From: Methylomonas koyamae
Lineage (GTDB): Bacteria > Pseudomonadota > Gammaproteobacteria > Methylococcales > Methylomonadaceae
DNA: 64,000 bases
NCBI RefSeq assembly: GCF_006483455.1
Contig: NZ_PPPU01000005.1
Span: forward strand, 62,001 to 126,000
Direction: 5' to 3'
Made by a program: the position numbers and the translations under genes. Positions 1 to 8,045 of the stretch are shown here, in pieces (position 1 is the stretch's first letter; each line of letters opens with the position of its first letter). The notes beneath the pieces are model-generated. The model saw only the letters and a list, made by a program, of their open reading frames with translations. It ran no database searches and was not told where the DNA came from.

Positions 1-1
1 C

Positions 2-1153
2 CGTCTGGAAGACAGCGTACGCGAAGGCGACACCGTAGCCAGGCTGGGAGGCGACGAGTTCGTCGTGATTTTGAACGGCCTTAACGCCGATCCGGGGCAG
101 GCTTCGGCCCAAACCAAAATGATAGGCAGCAAAATCCTGACCGCGATCAGCCGCCCCTACCCGCTGCAAGGCTACGAGCACCATTGCTCGGCCAGCATGG
201 GCGTCGGCTTGTTTCGCGATCCGGATACCACGGTAGAAGAGCTGCTGAAATGCATCGATACCGCGCTGTATCAGGCAAAACGCAGCGGCCGCAACAGCAT
301 GCAGTTTTACGACCCGGCAATGCAACAAGCGCTGGAGACCAAAGCCGCGCTGGAAAACGACTTACGCCGGGCACTGGAAGAAAACGGTTTCCTGCTCTAT
401 TTTCAGCCGCAAGTCGACCAGGACGGCAACATTGTCGGCGCCGAAGTCTTGATCCGTTGGCAACATCCGCAACGCGGTCTGGTCGGGCCGGCGGAATTCA
501 TCCCGCTGGCCGAGGAAACCGGGCTGATTGTGCCAATCGGCAATTGGGTGGTGGATAGCGCCTGCGCCCAGTTGAAAAATTGGGAGGGCCGAGCCGGATT
601 CGACGGCCTGCAACTGGCGGTCAACGTCAGCGCGCCGCAATTTCGCCAGGCCGATTTCGTCGCCCAGGTCCGCCGGACGATTGCGCGTCACGGACTCTGT
701 CCCAGCCGCCTGAAACTGGAACTGACCGAAAGCCTGGTGTTGGCCGATATCGACGATACCATCGTCAAAATGCAGCAACTCAGGGAAAGCGGCGTCAGTT
801 TTTCGATGGACGATTTCGGCACCGGCTATTCGTCGCTGTATTACCTGACCAAGCTGCCGTTCGATCAGTTAAAAATCGACCGTTCCTTCGTGCACAATCT
901 GGGCGTGAGCCAAAACGACGCGGTCATCGTCCAAACCATCATCGGCATGGCCGACAATTTGGGTATAGAGTGCTTGGCCGAAGGCGTCGAAACCGAAGAA
1001 CAGCTCGCCTTTCTGAAAGCCCACGGCTGCCATTTCTACCAGGGCTTTCTGTTCGGCCGGCCGCTGCCGCTGGAACAATTCCAGGCCCGGTTACAGGAAG
1101 CCAGCGACCAACCGACAAACCTCGACCTACGCCTCTTGGATAGCCGCCCCTAG
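2..1153 (+). CDS. GGDEF-EAL cyclic-di-GMP protein, 5' end outside the window
   Basis: Only the C-terminal part is present; the reading frame is open from base 2, so the gene starts upstream of the window. The visible part begins inside a GGDEF domain with an intact RLGGDEF signature and an RxxD (REGD) inhibitory-site motif before it. A full EAL domain follows, with EVLIRW in place of EALLRW, NVS, ELTES, DDFGTGYSS, LKIDRSF and EGVE motifs. The metal and catalytic positions of EAL phosphodiesterases therefore look intact, so c-di-GMP hydrolysis is likely. The first possible start inside the window, a GTG at 65, lies after the GGDEF signature and is not real. The sensory N-terminus cannot be seen. 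Confidence 0.93.
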   Translation, partial: RLEDSVREGDTVARLGGDEFVVILNGLNADPGQASAQTKMIGSKILTAISRPYPLQGYEHHCSASMGVGLFRDPDTTVEELLKCIDTALYQAKRSGRNSMQFYDPAMQQALETKAALENDLRRALEENGFLLYFQPQVDQDGNIVGAEVLIRWQHPQRGLVGPAEFIPLAEETGLIVPIGNWVVDSACAQLKNWEGRAGFDGLQLAVNVSAPQFRQADFVAQVRRTIARHGLCPSRLKLELTESLVLADIDDTIVKMQQLRESGVSFSMDDFGTGYSSLYYLTKLPFDQLKIDRSFVHNLGVSQNDAVIVQTIIGMADNLGIECLAEGVETEEQLAFLKAHGCHFYQGFLFGRPLPLEQFQARLQEASDQPTNLDLRLLDSRP

Positions 1154-1490
1154 CGGGGTCTTGCCGCTGGGCGTCCTAGTTCCTGGCGTTCTACGGCTTT
1201 GGTCCGGCCGGCGCGCAGACCTCAATCTCTCCGCATCCATCCCGAATTTTCATCCGCTGACGCTTGCATTCGGCCCCGTCCGGCTCGAGCGTTCGCGCGG
1301 GAATATATTTTTGCTTGACTTATAATTGCGAATCATTATCATTTGTATCAAATGCTATTGCTTCTCTCGCGGTGGCATCTCCGCATCTTCGGTCTCGTTT
1401 GGAGAATGCGGTTTTTTAAGCCCGTTAATCCGGTGTCCTCGCTAACAGTAAAGCGGCCGCCGGGTTAGCCCCCCTGACAACGAGGTCTCT
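1154..1490. other. Intergenic region ahead of the heme operon
   Basis: This 337-base gap holds no credible gene. Its only clear content is the Fur-type promoter listed separately at 1315-1344. The roughly 145 bases between that promoter and the first gene would form a long untranslated leader. Confidence 0.6.
1315..1344 (+). promoter_or_regulatory. Fur-box promoter of the heme operon
   Basis: TTGACT at 1315-1320 and TATCAT at 1337-1342 are separated by 16 bases, a plausible sigma-70 promoter. The -10 region is overlapped by GCGAATCATTATCATTT (about 1328-1344), close to the Fur consensus GATAATGATAATCATTATC. The position fits iron-dependent repression of the downstream heme genes. Fur binding itself is inferred. 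Confidence 0.75.
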
Positions 1491-1769
1491 ATGGACGAAG
1501 CCGAAACCACGGCCGGATCACAAGCGGAATTGACCCGTTTGCATGCGACCACCTGCCTGTTGATGACTCAGTTCATCAGCGGCCGGCACTGCCCGAAACT
1601 GTCGCAGCAAATCGTCAGCCAGCTCGGTCATTTGTTATCTCATCCGCAATCGCAAACGCGGTCAGAAAGCCGCGAGCTATACCAACAACTACTGACGCAC
1701 TGGCAAGGAGTGACCCAACAATTGATAGACCATAAGCAGCAACAGCGGCAAACCGCCGTTTACCACTGA
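1491..1769 (+). CDS. Small unknown protein, first gene of the heme operon
   Basis: A 92-residue soluble protein with no signal peptide or membrane segment. It is rich in Gln, Thr, His and Leu and looks mostly helical, with two Cys (C22, C34) and several His, including the last residue. I do not recognise the family. It lies just downstream of the Fur promoter, 8 bases before hemP and in the same direction, so it is probably co-transcribed and iron-regulated. A helper role in heme handling is only a guess from position. Confidence 0.7.
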   Translation: MDEAETTAGSQAELTRLHATTCLLMTQFISGRHCPKLSQQIVSQLGHLLSHPQSQTRSESRELYQQLLTHWQGVTQQLIDHKQQQRQTAVYH

Positions 1770-1777
1770 ACCTTGTT

Positions 1778-1954
1778 ATGAATGAGCTTAACCCTAAAAA
1801 CAAAGACGTTCGAATCTCCGCCACCGTCGCCAACCGCCCGCGCCTCAGTACCCGCGAGTTGTTCGCCGCCCAGAGCGAAGTGATTATCGAGCACCAAGGC
1901 GAAGAATATCGCTTACGCATCACCAGCAACGGCAAATTGATTTTGACCAAATAA
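1778..1954 (+). CDS. hemP: Hemin uptake protein HemP
   Basis: This 58-residue protein has the HemP pattern: a variable N-terminus, then R-x-LSTRELF and a hydrophobic stretch, EVIIEHQGEEYRLRIT, ending in GKLILTK. HemP proteins are small cytoplasmic proteins encoded with bacterial heme receptors, and in some bacteria they are needed for heme-receptor expression or uptake. The gene starts 8 bases after the preceding gene and precedes tonB, in line with the Fur promoter at 1315. Confidence 0.88.
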   Translation: MNELNPKNKDVRISATVANRPRLSTRELFAAQSEVIIEHQGEEYRLRITSNGKLILTK

Positions 1955-2030
1955 ACCGTAGTACCGCATAGCCAGCCAACCGGACGGTAGCCAGCCAAGC
2001 GTAACCAACCCACGCAATAGTCGAGGCTAT

Positions 2031-2810
2031 ATGACCGTCAATCTGTGTTTTCTACAAGCCATCGCCGTAGCAACCAGTCCGCAACGGCAACCCACGTTCC
2101 GCCATGCCGGTTCGCCGCCGCAGCCTTCAGCATCCGGCCATTGGCTCGGTCTGAGCTTGGTCCTTGCCTTGCACATTGCCGGTCTATGCCTGATTCCGGA
2201 CAGCCAGCCCGAACCCAAAATCACGCCGCCGCAGGCCATCATGGTGAACTGGATCGCCGCGCCGGCCGCCAAAGCGCCTACTCCGACTCCGCCGCCGGCA
2301 GCCGCCCAAGCGAAACCGGAAGCGGTCAAACCCAAAGCCAAACCCTTGCCTCAGGTTGCCAAACCGAAACCGATACTGGCCACGCCCAGCGAAACCGCCT
2401 CGCCGATCAGCCTGCCGGCCGATCCGCTGCCCGCACCCGCACCGCCGGCACCTGCCGCCGTTTCGACAGCAGAAGCCGCACCGGCCGCGGCCAAAACCAG
2501 CGAAACCGACAACAATCAGGCGCCATTGACCCTGCCCAATCTGAACGCCGACTACCTGAACAACCCGCCGCCGGCCTACCCGCCGATCTCGCGCCAATTG
2601 GGCGAACAAGGCAAGGTCTATTTGCGGGTCTTGGTCAACGTCGAAGGCAACGTCGATCAAGTCACGTTACGCAAAACCAGCGGCCACGAACGCCTGGACG
2701 CCGCCGCGCAGGAAACCGTCAAAAAATGGCGTTTCGTGCCGGCCAAACGCGCCGAACAAGCCGTCGCCGCTTGGGTGGTAGTACCGATTTCATTCAGCCT
2801 TGAGGGATAA
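2031..2810 (+). CDS. tonB: Energy transducer TonB
   Basis: A 259-residue TonB family protein. An N-terminal cytoplasmic stretch is followed by one membrane anchor (about residues 43-62). A long Pro/Ala/Lys-rich periplasmic spacer (about 75-165) follows, and a C-terminal TonB domain (about 175-258) with YPPISRQLGEQGKVYLRVLV and a KKWRFVPA segment. It couples ExbB-ExbD proton-motive energy to outer-membrane receptors. The gene is four bases from exbB and lies just ahead of the heme receptor, so this is probably a dedicated heme-uptake TonB. The 30-odd-residue N-terminal extension before the anchor is longer than in E. coli TonB. Confidence 0.93.
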   Translation: MTVNLCFLQAIAVATSPQRQPTFRHAGSPPQPSASGHWLGLSLVLALHIAGLCLIPDSQPEPKITPPQAIMVNWIAAPAAKAPTPTPPPAAAQAKPEAVKPKAKPLPQVAKPKPILATPSETASPISLPADPLPAPAPPAPAAVSTAEAAPAAAKTSETDNNQAPLTLPNLNADYLNNPPPAYPPISRQLGEQGKVYLRVLVNVEGNVDQVTLRKTSGHERLDAAAQETVKKWRFVPAKRAEQAVAAWVVVPISFSLEG

Positions 2811-2814
2811 AGCC

Positions 2815-3558
2815 ATGTCGTTCAACCAAAATATCAGTCATTTTTTGTCGCAAAGCGACGCCGTCGGCCAAACCCTGTTCGGGCTACTGCTGTTGATGTC
2901 GGTCACCAGTTGGTATTTCATCGCCGTCAAAGCCTGGCACGGCTTGCAGGCGCGGCGAAACAGCAAACATTTCCTGAACCAATTCTGGAATGCCGCCTCG
3001 CTGGACGAAGTCGCGCACTCGCTGCATCAACACCGCGACGACGAACCGTTTTCGCATCTGGCTTACCACGCGATCAGCGCCAGCCGCCACCACGCCAAGC
3101 ACGGCAAACAACGCCTGCAGGAAGCCGGTTCCGCCAGCGAATTTCTGACCCGAGCCATGCGCCGAGTCATAGACGAGGAAACCGCCAAGCTGGAATGGGG
3201 CCTGACCGTACTGGCCTCGATCGCCAGCACCGCACCGTTCGTCGGCCTGTTCGGCACGGTCTGGGGTGTTTACCACGCCTTGATCGGCATCGGCGAAAGC
3301 GGCCAGGGTTCGCTGGAACAAATCGCCGGCCCGGTCGGCGAAGCGCTGATCATGACCGGCCTGGGCTTGGCCGTGGCGATTCCGGCCGTGCTGGCCTACA
3401 ACGATTGCGTCCGCTCCAACCGGGTATTGCTGGCGCAACTCGACGCCTTCGCCCACGACCTGTTCGCGTTTCTGACCACTGGTTCGGCCATCGCATCCGG
3501 CGCCGCGCCGGCCAATCCCGCCCAAAAACTGACGCTGGTTAGCGTGGGAGCGGAATAA
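2815..3558 (+). CDS. exbB: ExbB/TolQ/MotA-family proton channel protein
   Basis: I place the start at the ATG at 2815; an in-frame TTG at 2800 lies inside tonB and is less likely. The protein has an N-terminal membrane segment (about 20-38). A cytoplasmic helical region follows, then two more membrane segments with the family motifs LASIASTAPFVGLFGTVWG and EALIMTGLGLAVAIPAVLAYN. It forms the inner-membrane motor with ExbD and TonB. Its stop overlaps the exbD start (TAATG), indicating translational coupling. Confidence 0.93.
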   Translation: MSFNQNISHFLSQSDAVGQTLFGLLLLMSVTSWYFIAVKAWHGLQARRNSKHFLNQFWNAASLDEVAHSLHQHRDDEPFSHLAYHAISASRHHAKHGKQRLQEAGSASEFLTRAMRRVIDEETAKLEWGLTVLASIASTAPFVGLFGTVWGVYHALIGIGESGQGSLEQIAGPVGEALIMTGLGLAVAIPAVLAYNDCVRSNRVLLAQLDAFAHDLFAFLTTGSAIASGAAPANPAQKLTLVSVGAE

Positions 3559-3983
3559 TGGCCTTCGGCAACTTCGACCAAAACAAAGCCGGCGGCCATT
3601 CGATGGCCGAAATCAACATGGTGCCGCTGATCGACGTGATGCTGGTGCTGTTGGTGATCTTCATGATCACCGCACCGATGATGACCCACAGCGTCAAAAT
3701 CGACCTGCCCAAGGCCAGCAGCCAGGTGCAACCGCCGACGCCGGTCGAGCCGGTGAATCTGGCGATAAATGCCGACGGCCAATTGTTCTGGAACCGAGAC
3801 GCCGTCAGCCGCGAGCAATTGCAACAACGCTTGCAGCCGCTGGGCCAGCAAGCCGACGCCCCGGAAGTGCATATCCGCGCCGACCGCAACGTGGCTTACC
3901 ACTTTATCGCCGAAACCCTGGCCGACGCGGCGAATGCCGGCGTCAGCAAGATCGGTTTCGTCTCGGAGCCGGAGAAAAAATAG
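3558..3983 (+). CDS. exbD: ExbD/TolR-family biopolymer transport protein
   Basis: A 141-residue protein with a short cytoplasmic N-terminus and one membrane segment, MVPLIDVMLVLLVIFMITAP. That segment includes the conserved Asp (LIDVML) that carries protons in ExbD/TolR. A periplasmic domain with DKN-like RADRNVAYHF follows. It completes the tonB-exbB-exbD set, and its ATG overlaps the exbB stop codon. A 394-base gap follows before the receptor gene. Confidence 0.93.
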   Translation: MAFGNFDQNKAGGHSMAEINMVPLIDVMLVLLVIFMITAPMMTHSVKIDLPKASSQVQPPTPVEPVNLAINADGQLFWNRDAVSREQLQQRLQPLGQQADAPEVHIRADRNVAYHFIAETLADAANAGVSKIGFVSEPEKK

Positions 3984-3999
3984 TACGCAAAATTCCGAC

Positions 4000-4104
4000 C
4001 TTTGCCGGTTTTGGGATGTCTGGCGTAGGCGAGGTAGGGACGCCGCGTTGTCATGGTATGAACAGTAAAACGCCGTTACGTCAGATATCCCAAAGCCGGC
4101 AAAG
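4000..4104. repeat. Imperfect inverted repeat, 26-base arms
   Basis: Arm 4000-4025 pairs with 4079-4104 with three mismatches; the core is CTTTGCCGG(T/C)TTTGGGAT. The 53-base centre contains CGTCCCTACC-like and ACGCCG segments with no clear gene. It follows exbD by 16 bases. It could act as a processing or partial termination hairpin between exbD and the receptor gene, or be a dispersed palindromic element; no second copy is seen in this window. Confidence 0.6.
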
Positions 4105-4377
4105 ACACATGCCGACCGCTTTCGTGCCGCTGCAAACCGGCCGGCGGTGGACAACCGAGCACTGGTAGCAACGATGCCGCCAGCCGTTGCGCCGATCTGC
4201 CCGGCGCCTGGCTGCGCGGCGCAGGACACCGACAAGGACCCGTCGGCCGACAAGGATGTCACCCTACACGGATAAATTAACAGCCGGCACCGAATAGCCG
4301 GCAAGCAGTACCAACCGAAACAACCCGCCAGCCCCCTAGCCGTCGCGCCAGGCAGCCAGCAGTAACCACTGTATGCC
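4105..4377. other. Intergenic leader of the heme receptor gene
   Basis: No gene is seen here. The 13-base string CGCCAGGCAGCCA at 4346-4358 also occurs at 18397-18409 in the leader of the second TonB-dependent receptor gene. No Fur-like box is visible, so the receptor is probably transcribed from the promoter at 1315. Confidence 0.4.
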
Positions 4378-6822
4378 ATGGCAACCAAACTGAATTACTC
4401 ATCGACAACCCTCGGCCGCTGCCCCTGTGCGGCCTGCGCCGAATCTGCCGAGACTTGCAGCCGCGCCGCACTGTGCACGCTGCTATGGCTGCTGGCCGCT
4501 ACGCCGTTGGCGGCCGAGCCCGTCGAAGCCGAAGTCGTCGAGGCGCCCGAAGAACTCGAGCTGGAAACCGTCACGGTCAAAGCTCAAACCGAAAAATCGG
4601 CCGCCACCCCGCCCGGCACCCAATCGACGATAGACGCCAAAACCATCGAGCAACGCATGATCCGCAATATCAAGGATTTGATCCGCTACGAACCCGGCGT
4701 CAACGTCGGTAACGATCCGCAGCGCTTCGGCGCCAGCGGTTTTACGATCCGCGGCCTGGGCGGCAACCGGGTGTTGATGCAGATCGACGGCGTGCGGCTG
4801 CCGGAAGCTTTCAGCATCGGCTCGTTCTCCAACGCCACTCGCAACGCGGTGGACATGGATGCACTGAAGGCGGTGGAAATCGTGCGCGGCGCCGGCCCGG
4901 CCGCTTACGGCGGCGACGCCATGGGCGGCACGGTCAATTTCGTCACCAAAGACCCGCGCGACTACTTGAACGTGTTTGGCAAGGACTATTACACCGGCCT
5001 GAAACTGAACTACAACACCACCGATAACGGCTTTACCCAAACCGCCACCTTCGCCGGGGCGCTGGGCGGCTGGGAGAGCATGGCGCTATTCACGCACATG
5101 GCCAGCAACGAAACCGACAACAAGGGCACTGTCGAAACCCTGGGCAGTACTCGTACCACGCCCAGTCCGCAGGACAACGGCAATTACAACCTGCTGACCA
5201 AACTGCTGTACCGGTTCGATGATGACAACATCTTGCGCCTGAGCGGCGAATGGCTGCACAGCCGTTCCGATGTGGATGCGTTGTATATGCGCGGTCCCGA
5301 CATCAGTCTGCGCACGGTCAACAGCATGCTGACCACGGATACGCAATCCCGCTGGCGATTAACGCTGGACCACACCCTGAAGCATCTGCACACCGCGTTG
5401 TTCGATGACGCCCTGTGGAAGTTTTACACCCAAAAGTCCGCCACCGGCCAAATCACCCTGCAAGACCGCACCGCGAGAACCGACGGCAATACTCTCACCG
5501 AACGGATTTTCGATTTCGCCAATGACGATTTCGGCGGTGAGTTGAAACTGGGCAAAAGCTTCGATTGGGCGGACACACACCACCATCTGCAATACGGCGG
5601 CCAAATCAGCCAAAACAGCATCGCCCAGCTACGCGACGGCAGCTATGCCTGCATCAGCGGCTCATTCCATCCGGTCAGCGGATTACCGACCGCCACTTGC
5701 CCCCAAGGCCGGATCAGCAAAACGGTCACACCCGACGAATTTCCGGTGCGGGATTTTCCGCTGTCCACCGTCACCAAGGCCGGTGCTTACCTGGAAGACA
5801 CGATCGAGCTTTTCGACAAACGCATCGAGCTGATACCGGGCGGCCGCTGGGAATACTTCCGCTTATTGCCAAAAGTGGATTATCTGTTCCAGAAAGCCTC
5901 CGATGCCGCGGTCGCGGAAGGTGCCGATCCGGTCATTCCCAGCATCATCGACGCCTCGGCCTTTTTACCCCGGTTCGGCGCCCTGTTGCACCTCAACCAG
6001 GTGTTCACCGTGCATGGCCAATACAGCCACGGCTTTCGCGGCCCGAACTTCAGCGAGAGCAACCTGGGCTTTACCAATGTCACCGGCGGCTACAGCAATC
6101 TGCCTAATTTCAACATTCAGGCCGAGACCAGCGTCGGCGCCGAGGTTGGCCTGCGCGGCCAAGGTGCGGCCGGCCGGTTTGATGTCAGCGTCTACCGTAA
6201 CGATTACCAAAACTTCATTTATAACGCGGTGATTTGCAACCCAGCCAGCGCAGTTTGTCCGCCGCTGGGCTTCACCACCTATCAGAACATCAACAGCCCC
6301 GACCCGATCCGGATTCAAGGCGTCGAGTTGAAAAGCCAGTGGTTTCTGGACTGGCTGCACCCGGCATTGATTGGCAGCAGCCTGTTGTTCAGCGGCGCTT
6401 ACACCCAGGGCAAGAATCTGCGTACCCAACAACAAAACGACGATGCCCTGCGACAAATCAGCCCGATGAAAGCGGTCGTCGGCCTGCGCTACGACCAACC
6501 CGACGGCGATTGGGGCAGCGAACTGAATCTGACCCTGGTCAGCGCCAAGCGAGGTCAGACCGCACCCAGCGACGCCCTGTTTCTACCCAACGGCTATGGC
6601 GTACTGGACTTCAATGCCTACTACAACGTTAGCCAGCATCTGTCTTTCAACGTCGGGGTGTTCAATTTGCTGGACAAAAAATATATCGACTGGGAAGACA
6701 TCAACACCCGCGCCGGCGACCCGCATACCACCTTGGGCAATTTCGCCGACGCCCGTTATTGGGCCGACCGCTATTCCCGGCCGGGCCGCAACCTCGGCGT
6801 CTCCATGAAACTGGCATTTTGA
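4378..6822 (+). CDS. hmuR: TonB-dependent heme/hemoglobin receptor
   Basis: An 814-residue outer-membrane receptor of the hemoglobin/transferrin/lactoferrin type. Signal peptide: a long N-region, then a hydrophobic core (about 32-45) ending ATPLAAEP. A TonB-box-like ELETVTVKA is followed by the plug (about 75-200, RIRGLGGNRVLMQIDGVRLP-type and VEIVRGAGPAAYGGDAMGG) and a 22-strand barrel ending GVSMKLAF, with the C-terminal Phe typical of barrel proteins. Near residue 550 FRGPNFSESN replaces the FRAP box, and no His lies between it and the LPNF segment, unlike well-studied HmuR receptors. Heme as substrate is inferred from the operon. No Shine-Dalgarno is obvious at the chosen ATG. Confidence 0.9.
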   Translation: MATKLNYSSTTLGRCPCAACAESAETCSRAALCTLLWLLAATPLAAEPVEAEVVEAPEELELETVTVKAQTEKSAATPPGTQSTIDAKTIEQRMIRNIKDLIRYEPGVNVGNDPQRFGASGFTIRGLGGNRVLMQIDGVRLPEAFSIGSFSNATRNAVDMDALKAVEIVRGAGPAAYGGDAMGGTVNFVTKDPRDYLNVFGKDYYTGLKLNYNTTDNGFTQTATFAGALGGWESMALFTHMASNETDNKGTVETLGSTRTTPSPQDNGNYNLLTKLLYRFDDDNILRLSGEWLHSRSDVDALYMRGPDISLRTVNSMLTTDTQSRWRLTLDHTLKHLHTALFDDALWKFYTQKSATGQITLQDRTARTDGNTLTERIFDFANDDFGGELKLGKSFDWADTHHHLQYGGQISQNSIAQLRDGSYACISGSFHPVSGLPTATCPQGRISKTVTPDEFPVRDFPLSTVTKAGAYLEDTIELFDKRIELIPGGRWEYFRLLPKVDYLFQKASDAAVAEGADPVIPSIIDASAFLPRFGALLHLNQVFTVHGQYSHGFRGPNFSESNLGFTNVTGGYSNLPNFNIQAETSVGAEVGLRGQGAAGRFDVSVYRNDYQNFIYNAVICNPASAVCPPLGFTTYQNINSPDPIRIQGVELKSQWFLDWLHPALIGSSLLFSGAYTQGKNLRTQQQNDDALRQISPMKAVVGLRYDQPDGDWGSELNLTLVSAKRGQTAPSDALFLPNGYGVLDFNAYYNVSQHLSFNVGVFNLLDKKYIDWEDINTRAGDPHTTLGNFADARYWADRYSRPGRNLGVSMKLAF

Positions 6823-6836
6823 TCGAGGACAAACCG

Positions 6837-7082
6837 ATGAGCACAACAGCCAGGGCCAAACAGGCGGCCCAACGCAAACTGGAAACCCTGTTCGGCGATC
6901 TGCTGGATCACGACGGTTACGGCGACTTGCGGGTAGAAATGCGCCTGCTAAAACGCGGCCAGAAGGAAGTCATCATTTACTGCGGCAAACAGTATCGCTA
7001 CGTCGTGGACTTTCAAGCACGGGATACGGCCAGCGTAAATCGCTCGGCGAAATCCGCTGCGGAGCCCGGAAAACCGGATTGA
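6837..7082 (+). CDS. Small conserved-looking protein between receptor and VPLPA-CTERM gene
   Basis: An 81-residue protein starting at ATG 6837, 14 bases after the receptor stop, with GAGGAC as a ribosome site; a longer in-frame GTG start inside the receptor gene is rejected. It has a helical Lys/Arg/Ala-rich N-terminus, then a compact core GDLRVEMRLLKRGQKEVIIYCGK with YRYVVDF. It has no signal peptide and is probably cytoplasmic. Family unknown. Its position makes it part of the heme operon; a regulatory or heme-trafficking role is possible but not shown. Confidence 0.75.
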   Translation: MSTTARAKQAAQRKLETLFGDLLDHDGYGDLRVEMRLLKRGQKEVIIYCGKQYRYVVDFQARDTASVNRSAKSAAEPGKPD

Positions 7083-7222
7083 TTTTTAAATTTCCGCCAC
7101 CGCAACCACAGACGCGGATCGCCGGCACGGGGCCGAAGCGGCGGAAACAATTTTTGGCAAAACCAGCGCGGCGTCTTCACGGCGAAGAGCAACGCTAATT
7201 CAATCAAGCATAGGAAAGCATT

Positions 7223-7954
7223 ATGAAAACGACTCATCAACTGACTTTGATCTCCGGCCTGTTATCGCTGTCCGGCGCGGCCTTCGCGGATATCACCAAC
7301 GGTCCGAATCCCTACGCCGCCGGCTACGGTTTCGACACCCCCACCGAAGCGACTTGGGGCGGCTGGACTCGCGGCGATGCCGGCACGCTCTACGCCGAAT
7401 GGGATACCTTTATTGACAGTACCTATCCCGGCACTCGCACCGCCGCACCCGATGTCGGCAGCGCCGGCACCAGCAACGCCAATATCGCCTGGAATGCCGG
7501 TACCTTCGCCGCCGGGTCGGGCAATCTCTACAGCTTCAGTGTCATTGAAGACTTCACGGCGTCGTTAAGCGGCAGCACGGCGTCAGGCCCGCTACGCGTA
7601 GCCCTGCAATTCGAAACCTGGGGCGTACCAATGGATTACGACAGCATTTTGCTGAACGGCGCTGCGCCGACCTATGTCGACACGACCTATTTCGAGGCCA
7701 ACTATGCCAGTTCTTTCGGCCCTGTCGATCTGGTCCAGTATCTGGCGATCTGGGATCTGCCAACCGCGGCGGCCAGTTACGCATTCGACTTCAACAGCGC
7801 CGAACACAGCATGAGCCTGGCCCAGATCGCAATCGACATCGGCCCGAATACCGGCCCAATTTCCGGGGTACCGCTGCCGGCCGCAGTGTGGATGTTCGGC
7901 GCCGGACTGATGGCCGTACTGGGCGTCAATCGTAAAAAAGGCTTGGCGGCCTAG
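7223..7954 (+). CDS. VPLPA-CTERM (PEP-CTERM-type) exported protein in the heme operon
   Basis: A 243-residue protein with a cleavable signal peptide (about 1-22, ending GAAFA) and a C-terminal sorting tripartite signal: VPLPAAVWMFGAGL, a hydrophobic helix and a basic RKKG tail. This is the VPLPA variant of PEP-CTERM, recognised by exosortase in known systems. The central 190 residues are Gly/Ala/Ser/Thr/aromatic-rich and beta-like, with one AEHSM segment offering His and Met. No known domain is recognised. SD-like AGGAAAG precedes the ATG. Its place between heme receptor and hmuS suggests a surface role in heme capture, an inference from context. Confidence 0.88.
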   Translation: MKTTHQLTLISGLLSLSGAAFADITNGPNPYAAGYGFDTPTEATWGGWTRGDAGTLYAEWDTFIDSTYPGTRTAAPDVGSAGTSNANIAWNAGTFAAGSGNLYSFSVIEDFTASLSGSTASGPLRVALQFETWGVPMDYDSILLNGAAPTYVDTTYFEANYASSFGPVDLVQYLAIWDLPTAAASYAFDFNSAEHSMSLAQIAIDIGPNTGPISGVPLPAAVWMFGAGLMAVLGVNRKKGLAA

Positions 7955-7988
7955 GCCGCCGTTTGCGCTTGGCGCCGTCGGCGCCAAG
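7945..7988 (+). terminator. Paired GC-rich hairpins after the VPLPA-CTERM gene
   Basis: A perfect 16-base palindrome, GGCGGCCTAGGCCGCC (7945-7960), spans the stop codon. A second hairpin follows, CTTGGCGCC (7968-7976), a GTC loop and GGCGCCAAG (7980-7988). No U-run follows, so this is more likely an mRNA-stability or attenuation element that lowers expression of hmuS and later genes than a full terminator. Confidence 0.5.
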
Positions 7989-8045
7989 CCCGACTACCGC
8001 GATGCCCGCCACAGCGGCATCGCATTTTAGCAACCGGAGTTAAAC

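Noticed and set aside
7945-7988. Reading the two hairpins as a full terminator separating the heme operon in two
   Set aside because: No U-run follows and hmuS starts soon after with no promoter-like sequence; attenuation or stability is more likely.
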